A stretch of 64,000 nt of DNA from Stieleria sp. JC731 (GCF_020966635.1 NZ_JAJKFQ010000005.1:1018481-1082480); one strand, 5' to 3'. Shown: positions 46,301-55,230, counted from the stretch's first letter. The notes: generated by a model not told the origin, from the sequence alone. Numbers and translations: made by a program.

Positions 46301-46675
46301 GGCGCGACGCCTGCCAAAGAACGCGCACGTCGCGTCGATGCTTTTCAAGACGGCGAAGGCGAATTGTTTTTGATTTCTTTGAAAGCCGGCGGAACCGGGT
46401 TGAACTTAACTGCGGCTGACTACGTCATACACTTAGATCCTTGGTGGAATCCAGCGGTTGAAGACCAAGCGACTGACCGTGCGCACCGCATCGGACAAGA
46501 AAGGCCGGTGACGGTCTATCGGCTAGTTGCCGCCGGTACGATCGAAGAGCAAATCTTGGAAATGCATGCGGATAAACGCGAGTTGGTTGCAGGCGTTTTG
46601 GATGGCACCGATCGGGCGGCAAAGATGGATACCGAAGATCTGATTCGTCTGATTAAGATCGGCGACGCGACTTAG
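43301..46675 (+). CDS. SNF2-family DNA-dependent ATPase with SWIM-like zinc motif
   Basis: The 1124-residue protein has an N-terminal SWIM-like zinc site (CEC at 96-98 and CSC at 113-115, where the usual CxH is CxC), a long uncharacterised middle, and a C-terminal SNF2 motor: Walker A region ILADDMGLGKTVQT (about 685), DEAQ box VLDEAQFIKNA, ALSGTPLENHLGELWSL, IFSQFVKHL, LKAGGTGLNLTAADYVI and DRAHRIGQ. Members of this bacterial group (HepA-like) remodel protein-nucleic acid complexes. It is followed after 25 bp by a small membrane protein gene. Confidence 0.92.
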   Translation: MDLMTENLPAAFGLLLGEAVSRLVDDHHESLDKRAAMLKIEQPKFSQNDGGISFEFRLRPDRSLPYVVQLDIAPDLDDMDESDSPMDLSLRADVKCECRDFLRTFEKVGEGRCSCTLAAAWWLHEQIARRNSEEVLLFLSDLKADNVAAGREVITQILKLTDEAQEDETSSDSRVQWRVQMSGNLLYGPVAINPFVQKLKKNGKGWSRGRQATSFDLIRPQPGSTSLDCQVAALVSQASGDVNREYYNLFQAIDLLVGHSNIAWDDTNGTPLEIMRGELGISLQPVEIDSLEDDERTGEIVSETESDPSRRKTLYRVGFSVPGIDIQIDQCELVLGNLHPAQPVVLIAETNGSRLILARLRDRRATRLVSYLLRSELSEILVDDETASKLSLKAGALGQLVRIDLPGQLAGPIEDVSAELVIELRPRGGAGMFVRLAMLDPRLHHTLTPGEEPATVPAFTDDGPIRLKRDVVDERRRAADVINRFSLQELAPEDAYHWVVQSDEQALDLLSRLYEAGDNAPRMIWPEGETIRVRGEISPSALRVQIDDSKDWFGLSGTVSVAGRDINLADLLRAVTQRRALVRVGDREFAKISESFRKRLEQLGDTLVDDRGNLRVADAAVPVVQDILGTDVPIEAAARWTQTIENLESLKNFNPDKPDSLDVDYRDYQHDGYRWLARLSRWGVGGILADDMGLGKTVQTLGVLVDRSTEGPALVVAPTSVGDNWVRETQRFAPELNPLLYRESNRQELIQAAGPGDVVVVSYQLVQRDAKRFGSREWNTLVLDEAQFIKNAQTKTSRAIRDLNANWRIALSGTPLENHLGELWSLMRTISPGLLGSWDRFRNRFADPIERHKDQERRESLASLVRPFILRRTKENVLKELPPRTEITLRAQLSGEERQRYDDARVAALAELSGSATEKPGEHRMRTLAWLTKLRQLSCHPRLVDRLWDKGSAKLDLLATLIDELRDGEHRALIFSQFVKHLSLVRELLDQRGIKYQYLDGATPAKERARRVDAFQDGEGELFLISLKAGGTGLNLTAADYVIHLDPWWNPAVEDQATDRAHRIGQERPVTVYRLVAAGTIEEQILEMHADKRELVAGVLDGTDRAAKMDTEDLIRLIKIGDAT

Positions 46676-46700
46676 TGCCCATTCTATTGGATGTGATCCG

Positions 46701-47258
46701 ATGCTGACGATATTGGCGGAGCAACCTTGGTTGATCTCGATGATGGTTGCCATCATCGTTGTCGGACTGTTTTTCGGTTGGACTAGCACTGGCGAAAAGC
46801 GATTGGGAATTGCCGCCATTCTGTCTGCTTTGCTGATTCCACTCGCGTTTCTGTATGCCAGTTGGGTTGAAACGGATCGTGAGACAATCTTGCGGGTCAT
46901 TGATGAAACAGCAACCGCAGCGGAGTTAAACGACCACGAGTCCGTTGTCGCGATCATCGGCGATCGCAATGTACGACAACGTGCATTGAATGAACTTCCC
47001 AACTACCAATTCGAACGAGTTCGGGTCGGCAACATCAAGATACAAATGGTCGAAGGAAGTGTCCCACCGGAAGCGACTGTCGACCTTGATGCGACGGTTC
47101 GTGGTGGGCTTGCCAGTGGCGCTGTTCAGGGAATGACCATTCCGCGTCGCGTGATTCTTACCATGCAGAAACAGCCCGACGGACAATGGATGGTGACAGA
47201 CTACACACACTTGTCACTGATGGGCGAAGCAGATGGCTTCACCCCAAACCGTCTTTAG
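46701..47258 (+). CDS. Small membrane protein with NTF2-like extracytoplasmic domain
   Basis: The 185-residue protein has two closely spaced hydrophobic segments at residues about 8-25 and 35-53, then a soluble alpha/beta domain (VIDETATAAELNDHESVV to MVTDYTHLSL) that resembles a compact NTF2-like fold. The second span leads straight into the soluble part, which would place the latter on one face of the membrane; the orientation is not certain. No function can be assigned. It is 25 bp downstream of the SNF2 gene, probably co-transcribed. Confidence 0.75.
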   Translation: MLTILAEQPWLISMMVAIIVVGLFFGWTSTGEKRLGIAAILSALLIPLAFLYASWVETDRETILRVIDETATAAELNDHESVVAIIGDRNVRQRALNELPNYQFERVRVGNIKIQMVEGSVPPEATVDLDATVRGGLASGAVQGMTIPRRVILTMQKQPDGQWMVTDYTHLSLMGEADGFTPNRL

Positions 47259-47321
47259 CGATCAAAGCCAAATCGCAAACGAATCGCATCAATCGCAACT
47301 CGTTCGCACATTTTTGTTTCG

Positions 47322-49154
47322 CTACATCTTTTCGACGTAGACAAAGTAGGCACCAAAGACTTCTTTTTCCGACGTCTCAAACGAAGCCCACATCTTTGTG
47401 GTCTCTGGTGTTAGGTCCAACTCCAAAACAACTTCGCTTTCGTTGTCACTGACGGGTGCTGATTTTGATTGGTCACCGATGACCAATGTTGCTTTGACAG
47501 GCGAAATAGCTTTTCCTGGAGTTTCGCGGAATGCCCGGTCGCCAGGGACAGGGTCTCCAGCGGGAAGCGGTTGTGATAAAGGTCCATCGACTTCGTTTGG
47601 CCAGCGACGCAATCGAAACCGATATCGGCCGGCTTCGGTGATGCGAACATTCCAAAATCCGGTATTTGCGTCACCGTTCATCGCGGCACGGACTTGAGCC
47701 TGATTCCATGGAGTCATTCGTGTGGTGATCCAGTCGTGGCTCGTTAGACGCGCGGGATTGTCAGCCGGATGCCCCAGGTCGATTGCGGTCGATTGGGCAA
47801 AGGTCGGTTCCAGTTCCGTCCACCACTTTTCATAGAACGATCGCATCTCAGTGACGACTTCGGGATGTTTGTCAGCAACGTTCTTTTTCTGACCGGGATC
47901 AACATCCATATCAAACAGTTCCTTGCCGTTGCAAAGACGCCAGCGATCCGACATCACCGCAGAGCTTTTCCATTTGATCGGATCTTTGACTCGCTGCGAG
48001 TCGGTGACCAAGTATCGATGCGGCCAATCTTTGACTCGGTCGAAGATCAACGCGGAAATATCAACTCCGTCAAACTTGATGTTATTCGGTGATTCGACGC
48101 GGCACATCGAAATCAGCGTCGGCATTACATCGACGTAGCTCGTGATCGTTTCAACATCTCGGCCGTCGGTCAGGCCGGCTTCAGGCCAGCGGATGAAAAA
48201 TGGGACACGATGGCCGCCGTCATAGTGGCTGCCTTTCTTGCCCCGCATACCCGCGTTGAAAACACGATCACCCGATGATGTTCCGTTGTCGGTTGTATAG
48301 ATAAAGATCGTGTTGTCGGCGACTTCTAGTTCGTCAAGCAGTTCGCGAAGCTTTCCGACATTCTCATCGATGTTGGCGATCATTCCGTAGAAATTGGCCA
48401 GGTGCTTGCCCTGGTCTTCATACGGTTTGCTGTATTCGACTGGTGCATGCATCGGCCCGTGCGGTGCATTCGTCGCCACATAGGCAAGGAATGGCTTGTC
48501 AGCGGCAACTGACCGGCGGACGAAGTTCTTCGCATAGTCAAAGAAGACGTCAGTGCAGTAGCCATCAACCGGTGTAATCTTGCTGTTGTGCCAGTATGCA
48601 CCGTCGAAGTAGGCGTTATCCCAAAAGTCGGGCGTCTGGCCGACGCCACCACCACCGTGACGCATGACTTCCGTGAACCCGCGGTCTTCCGGACGATAGG
48701 GATGGTTGTCACCGAGGTGCCACTTCCCGAACATTCCCGTCTCGTATCCCGCATCGGAAAACACCTTGCCGAGCGTGACTTCGTTTTCTCGAAGCATCGA
48801 TCGACCCATGATCGTATGCCACACGCCGGTTCGATTGGTCCAATGACCGGTCAGGAACGCCGCCCTTGTCGGAGAGCATGTCGGTGCGACGTGGTAGTCT
48901 GTCAGCCGTACCGATTCGGCATACAGTCTGTCCAGTTGTGGCGTCTTGATGATGGGATTTCCGTGGCATGACAGATCGCCATAGCCTTGGTCATCTGTCA
49001 TGACGATCACAACATTAGGACGCGACGTCGGCTCGGCAATTGCGGTTGTTCCGAATGCCAACAACAGAAACACCGAAAACAATTTTCGCCAAAGATTGGT
49101 CGGTTCTATTGGCGTGGTGTTTGGAATACCAAGAGGGTTCTTGCTGCGTTGCAT
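47322..49154 (-). CDS. Exported arylsulfatase
   Basis: From ATG 49154 the protein has 610 residues. A signal peptide (hydrophobic stretch ending about TTAIAEP) precedes the sulfatase core: PNVVIVMTDDQGYGDLSCHG, the active-site motif CSPTRAAFLTG (formylglycine-forming Cys), GMFGKWHLGD and a C-terminal beta-rich domain. It hydrolyses a sulfate ester outside the cytoplasm, probably of an algal or marine polysaccharide. The frame is open to 49211, but the later ATG fits the signal peptide. It is one of several exported enzymes encoded in a row here. Confidence 0.93.
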   Translation of the reverse strand: MQRSKNPLGIPNTTPIEPTNLWRKLFSVFLLLAFGTTAIAEPTSRPNVVIVMTDDQGYGDLSCHGNPIIKTPQLDRLYAESVRLTDYHVAPTCSPTRAAFLTGHWTNRTGVWHTIMGRSMLRENEVTLGKVFSDAGYETGMFGKWHLGDNHPYRPEDRGFTEVMRHGGGGVGQTPDFWDNAYFDGAYWHNSKITPVDGYCTDVFFDYAKNFVRRSVAADKPFLAYVATNAPHGPMHAPVEYSKPYEDQGKHLANFYGMIANIDENVGKLRELLDELEVADNTIFIYTTDNGTSSGDRVFNAGMRGKKGSHYDGGHRVPFFIRWPEAGLTDGRDVETITSYVDVMPTLISMCRVESPNNIKFDGVDISALIFDRVKDWPHRYLVTDSQRVKDPIKWKSSAVMSDRWRLCNGKELFDMDVDPGQKKNVADKHPEVVTEMRSFYEKWWTELEPTFAQSTAIDLGHPADNPARLTSHDWITTRMTPWNQAQVRAAMNGDANTGFWNVRITEAGRYRFRLRRWPNEVDGPLSQPLPAGDPVPGDRAFRETPGKAISPVKATLVIGDQSKSAPVSDNESEVVLELDLTPETTKMWASFETSEKEVFGAYFVYVEKM

Positions 49155-49302
49155 GATAGACCTGTTGCCTTCGTCAAACAGAGGTGCGGGCGGCGCGTGG
49201 ACACACTGCAATCAGTCGCCATTGTTCATCGCAGCAATTGCTGGCCGAGAACGGCGACTGAACTAGTTCGATAAAAATCAAAGCCGTGAACGGGCTGTCG
49301 GA

Positions 49303-50205
49303 TTAGAAACCGCGGTCGTTCAGGAACGATTTCAATAGCGGAAGCCAAGCATCTTTTTCTGCACCCGTATCGCGTCCGCCAAATCCGTGACCGCCGGTAG
49401 AGAACACATGCAGTGACGATGGAATGTTGTTGGCTTTCAATTCTTTGAACAGTCCGACGCTGCCCAGTGGAGTCAAAGGGTCATCAAAAGCGTGTGCGAA
49501 AAAGAACGGGGGCGTATCTTTGGTGACCACCAAGTCTTCGTTCATTTCAATCGAATTGCGATCTTTCGTCAGATACGCTGGATAGATCAACGCGGCAAAG
49601 TCAGGGCGTAGTGAGGCTTTGTCGTGTTCGTCTTGTTCTTCATACAAACGTTTCGTTTCCAGCGTCCCGCGGACAACGGTGTGTCCTCCTGCGGAGAATC
49701 CTAGGACGCCAATGTTTTCAGTTGGCAGTGATTCAATCGCGCCGGATCGCACAAGAGAGACGCTGCGCTGCAAATCTTGAGCGGGCGGTAACCATTTCGT
49801 TTCTTCGCTGTTGGTCGGGACGCGGTATTTCAGAACTGCTGCGCTGATACCGTTGCTTTGAAGCCAAGCAGCAATCTCGGTGCCTTCAAGATCCCACGCC
49901 AAGATGCTGAATCCACCGCCAGGGCAAATCACTACGGTTGTTTTCGAATCTTTCGCAGGGAAAACATGTAGCTGCGGAGTGGCGACGTTGCCCAGGCGAA
50001 TGACGTACTTGTCCGCTACCGTTCGCCCGTCCGGTTTTGTCTGGTCAGCTTCGGGAGCTGTTGGTGCGTTCCAAGCAGGCGGATCGTTCGGCCAAACGTT
50101 GACCACCGAATCCGCTTTTGGTGACTCTGCCGAAACGTTTGAAGCGAGCGGGATTGCTACAAACGCCGCGATGGCAAGCACAGGGAACCAATAAGACTGA
50201 GTCAT
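49303..50205 (-). CDS. Exported alpha/beta hydrolase (esterase/acetyl xylan esterase-like)
   Basis: The 300-residue protein has a signal peptide (MTQSYWFPVLAIAAFVAIPLA then about VSAES) and an alpha/beta-hydrolase fold: oxyanion-region VVICPGGGFSILAWD, nucleophile motif GFSAGGH, Asp in DDPLTP and catalytic His in GGHGFGG. This arrangement resembles carbohydrate esterases and dienelactone-type hydrolases. It would remove acyl groups from sugars next to the sulfatase. The exact substrate is unknown. Confidence 0.88.
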   Translation of the reverse strand: MTQSYWFPVLAIAAFVAIPLASNVSAESPKADSVVNVWPNDPPAWNAPTAPEADQTKPDGRTVADKYVIRLGNVATPQLHVFPAKDSKTTVVICPGGGFSILAWDLEGTEIAAWLQSNGISAAVLKYRVPTNSEETKWLPPAQDLQRSVSLVRSGAIESLPTENIGVLGFSAGGHTVVRGTLETKRLYEEQDEHDKASLRPDFAALIYPAYLTKDRNSIEMNEDLVVTKDTPPFFFAHAFDDPLTPLGSVGLFKELKANNIPSSLHVFSTGGHGFGGRDTGAEKDAWLPLLKSFLNDRGF

Positions 50206-50303
50206 CAGATCGGAGCTCGTCGATGTGGGAGGGCAAGGAGAAGGAAGGTGATCCGTGGATCAACCCCGATTATACCCAAGTCGACGCTACGATGATGGTG
50301 GCA

Positions 50304-50323
50304 CGGCAGCTACATTGCTGCCG
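50304..50323 (-). terminator. Possible hairpin downstream of the methyltransferase gene
   Basis: CGGCAGC (50304-50310) pairs with GCTGCCG (50317-50323) around a 6-nt loop, with further pairing of the flanking CAC/GTG if one base is bulged. It lies beyond the methyltransferase stop (minus strand). There is no T-run, so this is weak. Confidence 0.35.
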
Positions 50324-50360
50324 GTGTTAATTCATCACTGGCGGTATTAAAAGTCGGACC

Positions 50361-51197
50361 CTATTTGTGAAGCGATTCTAAGACTTCATCGGTCGGTTTT
50401 GGATCGATCGCTTCAAGTGGGCTGTCGTCGCGTGCAAAGAACATTAAATGCTGCCAGGGCAGACCGTTGTATTCGCGAACCAGTTTCAATCCGTTCGCTT
50501 GGTACTCTTTCATGATCTGCTGCTTTGACATTTTGTGCAGCGGCTTGATCGGAACGTTTGGATCTTCCTCGCGATATTCGAGCAGCGCAACGACACCCTT
50601 CGGCTTAAGGCTGCGACGAATTTCCCAAAGCATCGATTGCGGATGAGAAAACTCGTGATAGACGTCAACCATTAACAGAAGGTCGATCGCGTTTTCTGGC
50701 AATCGTGGGTCATCGATTTTTCCTAGCGTCGGGCGAATGTTTTGTAGGTCAAACTTTGACGCGCGCAGATCCAGTTTCTGCAACATCTCTCTTTGGATGT
50801 CGACAGCATAAACGGTTCCTTCGGGGCCGACATCGCGGGCCATCGGCAGAGTCCAATATCCGTTCCCGCAGCCAAGGTCGCACACATCCATTCCCGGTTC
50901 CAGTCGCAGTTCTTTGAAGGACTCCGAGGTGTTTTCTTCTTCATCTCGTTCGCGACGGACCAACCAGGGAGCTCCAAGGTGACTCATCGGTTGAGCGAGG
51001 ACGCGTCCGAGGTAGCTTTTACGTTTCTTTTCGCGTGGCTTTCCCGGCTTTGCTTCCGAGGTGTCGCTTTGGGGGATCGTTTCGGCATTTGACTCATCGA
51101 CCGCTGTGGTGGCTTCATCCTGACTTGTATCTGCTTGCGCGATCGTCGTTGATGGTAGCGTCACGATACAGACGATGGCGACGAATGCGAGCTTCAT
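50361..51197 (-). CDS. Exported SAM-dependent methyltransferase
   Basis: From ATG 51197 (MKLAFVAIVCIVTLPSTTIA) the protein has 278 residues and a clear signal peptide, followed by a Lys/Glu-rich linker and a Class I methyltransferase domain with motif I MDVCDLGCGNGYWTLP, an AVDIQ motif II and DLLLMVDVYHEF. The substrate is unknown. A signal peptide on a SAM-dependent enzyme is odd because SAM is not expected in the periplasm. The frame is open to 51413 but the longer form would spoil the signal. Confidence 0.85.
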   Translation of the reverse strand: MKLAFVAIVCIVTLPSTTIAQADTSQDEATTAVDESNAETIPQSDTSEAKPGKPREKKRKSYLGRVLAQPMSHLGAPWLVRRERDEEENTSESFKELRLEPGMDVCDLGCGNGYWTLPMARDVGPEGTVYAVDIQREMLQKLDLRASKFDLQNIRPTLGKIDDPRLPENAIDLLLMVDVYHEFSHPQSMLWEIRRSLKPKGVVALLEYREEDPNVPIKPLHKMSKQQIMKEYQANGLKLVREYNGLPWQHLMFFARDDSPLEAIDPKPTDEVLESLHK

Positions 51198-51426
51198 CGG
51201 TTGGAAGAGCGAGCCGATGCGTGTCGTGTGGATACTTCGGGATCGAAGAATTGACCTGACAAGAATTGAACGCACGGAGAGCATTAAGTTCATCGATGGA
51301 GCCATCGTCTGGGAGAGCGGTGAACGCGCCGGGGCAAATGTCGGTTTCTCGATCGATATTCTAGCAAGCATGCCTGCCGTTCGCGGGAAACCAAAACCGG
51401 GCGTCCGTATCAACGGCTTTTCGTTG

Positions 51427-52671
51427 CTAGAACGCCTTGGTCTCTTTCAAGATCGTTTGAATGTCACGGCGAGTCTCCGAGGATAGATGGTCGAATTTTG
51501 GTCGCTGATCAGCACCTGACAACACGCCATCGAGTTTGCGAAGGACCTCGGATAATAGCGGTGCTTCCAGGCGTTTGAATTGCTCGGAGTAGATCACGTA
51601 GCTACATGGAAAGCGAAACATGCGCGACTGAAGATCAAATTCACGCAGCGACCGGCCTTGCGAATCAAACGGTCCGCGTTTTGAAAATTCGTCGGCAAAT
51701 TGATTCGATGAAACAATAGGTGATGTCAGTTTTGTTTCATCGCAAAACAGAAGGTACTCCAAGATCTCTTCAGCACTTTGGTCCAAGATGGCTCGGTAAG
51801 CTTCGTCGTCAATCTTGCCTTCGTCCTGCTGGAAAGCCGCGCGTCGAACAGCGTAGTCGGCTCTAGTTAAGCGATTGTGCATTTCCACTTGGTGCTCAAG
51901 AACCATCAAGGCAACGATGTCACTGTGTGGTGTGGGCCAATCGGCTGTTCGGATCACACCATCAAGAGAATTGAATTGATGTGGATCCATCGGGACCAGG
52001 GTTTCGCCTTCAAGAAAAGCGTTTCCCATGTGTTCTGCCTGGCCAGAGTTTCCTGTGACGTACCATCCGCCCCAGCGTTCAGACAATGGGCTCGTGTGGT
52101 CGGTCTTGTACTCCGCAAGCAACAAGTTGACTTGGCCGGTCTCTCGTGCCATCACACTGGTAATCGTGTGCATCGGCACTTTACCACTGTCAGTCGTCTT
52201 TTCGTGGCAGACGAGGCAGCGGTGATGTTCGCGACGAACCGATGCGCCGCGCGGACTCATTTGCACTGAATAGAACACGGCGCCAAGCTTGGGATCAGCG
52301 GTCGCGACCTCCATCAACGAACTGCCGCGAATCCATCCAACGTAAACGTCATCGTTGAAGTAAAAAGCGCGAGGGTTTTGAGGGGAGATACGTCCCGATT
52401 GCAGGCTCGTTTTGGAGAATACCAATGACTGCGAAGAAACTGGGATCTCAAGTTCTTTGAGGATCGATCGCAGGTATCCCGTACCGTTTTCGTACTGCAA
52501 TCGCGTTTCACCCGAAGCGATCTGGGAGGCAAGTTTTTCGATCGGGTTATCTGCATCGGTTTGCCGGTAGTTGATCGGCGACTCATCCAGTCGTCGCTGG
52601 GCGTAGGTTTGATGCGTATGTGCGATTGCGACAGCGAAGATGACGGTGATGGAAACGATCGCGCGTTGCAT
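51427..52671 (-). CDS. Exported monoheme cytochrome-like protein of unknown function
   Basis: The 414-residue protein has a signal peptide (MQRAIVSITVIFAVAIAH, cleavage about TYAQR) and one CxxCH motif (CLVCHEKTTDSG) around residue 153, with downstream His and Met residues that could be the second axial ligand. The rest (for example YFNDDVYVGWIRGSSLMEV and VLEHQVEMHNRLTRADYAV) is unrecognised. It is likely a periplasmic c-type heme protein in electron transfer. Family unknown to me. Its stop is 230 bp upstream of the methyltransferase start, on the same strand. Confidence 0.75.
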   Translation of the reverse strand: MQRAIVSITVIFAVAIAHTHQTYAQRRLDESPINYRQTDADNPIEKLASQIASGETRLQYENGTGYLRSILKELEIPVSSQSLVFSKTSLQSGRISPQNPRAFYFNDDVYVGWIRGSSLMEVATADPKLGAVFYSVQMSPRGASVRREHHRCLVCHEKTTDSGKVPMHTITSVMARETGQVNLLLAEYKTDHTSPLSERWGGWYVTGNSGQAEHMGNAFLEGETLVPMDPHQFNSLDGVIRTADWPTPHSDIVALMVLEHQVEMHNRLTRADYAVRRAAFQQDEGKIDDEAYRAILDQSAEEILEYLLFCDETKLTSPIVSSNQFADEFSKRGPFDSQGRSLREFDLQSRMFRFPCSYVIYSEQFKRLEAPLLSEVLRKLDGVLSGADQRPKFDHLSSETRRDIQTILKETKAF

Positions 52672-53098
52672 GCAGATGTCTTAAGGGGGGAGATGCGGTA
52701 GCCGGGGCCGATCGGGTGTGCATCTTCGGATTTCAGGCCATTAGATGCACTCGCTCAACAGTAAGGCAGATGCGTGGTTGAACAGAATTAGTTTAACGTC
52801 CTTTCAACTTCTCTGTGCTGTGAAGTGCATCGTCATACGAATGCGATTCGCCTGCCGGGTTGCTACCGATCGATCTGTTCGGCGTGCTTGGAGCCCCTAG
52901 GAGTGACTGTGTGTGAATCGCCGCAATCGGTCGGTAGGGACGGGTTAGACGCCCTCATGCCATCTTCAACGGCTAGATCCTTACGAAATTGGATTGATCC
53001 GATATTTTAGTGGTCTCCGTGGCTCCCGGTGAGAGCTTCGTGCGGGCATCTGAAACGCATTGTATTCCCCTAACGGACACCCAACAGGAATTGGAACT
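52672..53098. other. 427-bp divergent spacer upstream of pfp
   Basis: No gene is supported. Open frames here are short and unrecognisable. It separates the heme-protein gene (minus) from pfp (plus) and must hold their promoters. GGAATTGG lies just before the pfp ATG as a possible weak ribosome binding site. Confidence 0.5.
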
Positions 53099-54328
53099 AT
53101 GGCAGTGAAACGTGTCGGAATCTTGACCGCTGGGGGCCTGGCACCCTGCTTGTCGTCGGCGATTGGTTCATTAATCGAAAACTACACCAAGCTTGCACCC
53201 GAAGTCGAAATCATCTGCTATCGCAGTGGCTACAAAGGCCTGTTGTTGGGCGATAGCTTTGTTGTCACGCCAGAGATTCGTGAAAAGGCTGCGATCCTTC
53301 ATAAGCACGGTGGCAGCCCGATTGGCAATAGCCGAGTCAAACTGACAAACGTCGCCGATTGCGTCAAACGTGGGTTGGTTCAGGACGGACAGAACCCGCT
53401 TCATGTTGCGGCCGAGCAATTGACCAAAGACAAAGTCGACGTGCTTCACACGATCGGTGGCGACGACACGAATACGACCGCTGCTGATTTGGCTGCGTTC
53501 TTGGCAGAGAATGACTACGACCTGACCGTTGTCGGTTTGCCGAAGACGATCGACAACGATGTGATCCCGATCAAGCAAAGCTTGGGTGCGTGGACAGCGG
53601 CAGAGCAGGGTGCGTTGTTCTTTGAAAATATCGTTGCTGAGCACAATGCGAATCCTCGCATGTTGATCATCCACGAAGTCATGGGACGGAACTGTGGATG
53701 GCTGACCGCAGCGACCGCAGTTGAGTATCGCAAGCGACTTGACCAGATGAGCTTCCTACCCGAAGCCGGGCTCAGTCGAGAACGAAAAGAAGTACACGGG
53801 GTGTTCATCCCCGAGATGCACTTCGACATGAAAAAAGAAGCGGACCGCTTGCGTCAAATCATGGACGAAAACGACTGCGTCAACATTTTCATCAGTGAAG
53901 GTGCTGGTGTGACGACGATTGTCGAAGAGATGAAGGCACGTGGTGAAGACGTTCCCACAGACGCATTCGGCCACGTCAAACTTGACGCCGTGAATCCAGG
54001 GAAATGGTTCGGCAAGCAGTTCGCCGAGATGCTCGGTGCCGAAAAAACACTGGTCCAAAAGAGCGGCTACTTCAGTCGTGCCGCGGCTGCCAATGACGCC
54101 GATATCGAGTTGATCGGTAAGTGTGCTGAGAAAGGCGTGCAGTGTGCCTTGGTCGGCGACGGTGGTGTGATCGGACAAGACGAAGAGCGTGGTGACGAAC
54201 TTCGTGCGATCGAATTTGAACGCATCAAAGGCGGAAAGCCATTCGACATCGATACGCCATGGTTCGGCGAACTTCTCGATGCGATCAATCAGCCCAAGGG
54301 CGAAAGCGTCGCAACCGAGCACGCGTAA
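53099..54328 (+). CDS. pfp: Pyrophosphate-dependent 6-phosphofructokinase
   Basis: From ATG 53099 (MAVKRVGILTAGGLAPC) the protein has 409 residues. The loop GGDDT (120-124) with Asp where ATP-dependent enzymes have Gly, and PKTIDND with Lys149, are the signatures of PPi-using enzymes; the fructose-6-phosphate motif MGRNCGWL follows. It interconverts fructose-6-phosphate and fructose-1,6-bisphosphate with pyrophosphate. The frame is open to 53060, but the additional 13 residues are unlikely. A strong terminator follows. Confidence 0.95.
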   Translation: MAVKRVGILTAGGLAPCLSSAIGSLIENYTKLAPEVEIICYRSGYKGLLLGDSFVVTPEIREKAAILHKHGGSPIGNSRVKLTNVADCVKRGLVQDGQNPLHVAAEQLTKDKVDVLHTIGGDDTNTTAADLAAFLAENDYDLTVVGLPKTIDNDVIPIKQSLGAWTAAEQGALFFENIVAEHNANPRMLIIHEVMGRNCGWLTAATAVEYRKRLDQMSFLPEAGLSRERKEVHGVFIPEMHFDMKKEADRLRQIMDENDCVNIFISEGAGVTTIVEEMKARGEDVPTDAFGHVKLDAVNPGKWFGKQFAEMLGAEKTLVQKSGYFSRAAAANDADIELIGKCAEKGVQCALVGDGGVIGQDEERGDELRAIEFERIKGGKPFDIDTPWFGELLDAINQPKGESVATEHA

Positions 54329-54357
54329 CCAACCGGTTCTAGTGGATCCATTAAAAA

Positions 54358-54388
54358 ACGTCGCGTGGAGCTTTATTCCACGCGACGT
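54358..54388 (+). terminator. Rho-independent terminator after pfp
   Basis: A perfect 12-bp stem ACGTCGCGTGGA (54358-54369) / TCCACGCGACGT (54377-54388) encloses a 7-nt loop GCTTTAT. It is preceded by AAAAAA on the plus strand and followed by GTTGTTTTG, so it can work in both directions. Confidence 0.85.
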
Positions 54389-54485
54389 GTTGTTTTGCCG
54401 ATTGCTTTGGGGGCTGTAGTATCGTCCTCAGCCAAGCCTGTTACCAGCGAAGCTCATTGTCGGCCACGCCGATGAGCCATCACGA

Positions 54486-55130
54486 TTACAAAGGCTTGAC
54501 TTCCAGGTTGCGGAAGTAAACCTTGCTCTTCGGATCATGGGCTTGCAAAGCGATGGTGCCTTCGTTCAGTCGACGCTCGAAGTCTCGACTGAACGCTTCT
54601 TTGTCGGCAGGCTCCGTATAGTCAACCATGGTCTTGCCGTTGACTTTCAACTGGATGTGATGGCCCTTCACGATGATCTCTTGGGTGTACCATTCGTTGT
54701 CCTTCACGCCTGGATCGGCAACGTTTTCGACCGCATAGAGGCTGCTGGTTTTCTTTGGGTCTGTATGCGACACATTGACTTGGCATTCGTACCCATACTT
54801 AGGCCATCCGGTCGCCTGGTACTTCGTGTGGAAGTAAATGCCAGCGTTGCTACCTGGCGTCGTTTTCACTTCGCAGCGGAAGTGGAAATCTTTCATTGGC
54901 TGCAGAGGTCCTTCGTAGAACACATGGCAGCGTTCCCCATCACAAACCAGCATGCCGTCTTCAACGTGCCATGCTTTTTGGTTCTCCTCGGCTAGCTTCC
55001 AATTGTCTAGCGTCTTTCCGTCAAAGATTTTGACAAAGCCATCTTCGCTAGGTTCTTCGGCGCGAAGTGTCTGTGGTGCCAGCGAAGCGACCAGCCCAAG
55101 CAGTAGGGCGATGTAATGAGTCTTTTGCAT
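54486..55130 (-). CDS. Exported DUF1080 domain protein
   Basis: From ATG 55130 (MQKTHYIALLLGLVASL) the protein has 214 residues. A signal peptide precedes a DUF1080 jelly-roll domain: GFVKIFDGKTLDNWKL, FHFRCEVKTTPGSNAGIYFHTKY, EWYTQEIIVKGHHIQLKVNG, and a C-terminal GTIALQAHDPKSKVYFRNLEV. This domain is called 3-keto-disaccharide hydrolase in databases and is very common in Planctomycetota, acting outside the cytoplasm. The frame is open to 55208, with a Pro-rich leader that is unlikely to be real. Confidence 0.9.
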   Translation of the reverse strand: MQKTHYIALLLGLVASLAPQTLRAEEPSEDGFVKIFDGKTLDNWKLAEENQKAWHVEDGMLVCDGERCHVFYEGPLQPMKDFHFRCEVKTTPGSNAGIYFHTKYQATGWPKYGYECQVNVSHTDPKKTSSLYAVENVADPGVKDNEWYTQEIIVKGHHIQLKVNGKTMVDYTEPADKEAFSRDFERRLNEGTIALQAHDPKSKVYFRNLEVKPL

Positions 55131-55193
55131 TTGGTTGGTGTGGGGAGTTGGGGGAGGAGGTGGGATTAATGTCCGCAGAATTATTGCAATAAA

Positions 55194-55230
55194 AAACGCC
55201 TGCCGCACGCGATGGTGCAGGCAAGCGTTT
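55194..55230 (-). terminator. Intrinsic terminator downstream of the small cytochrome gene
   Basis: AAACGCCTGCCGCAC (from 55194) pairs imperfectly with GTGCAGGCAAGCGTTT (to 55230). On the minus strand the stem is followed by TTTTTTATT, the pattern of a Rho-independent terminator for the cytochrome gene ending at 55258. Confidence 0.75.
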
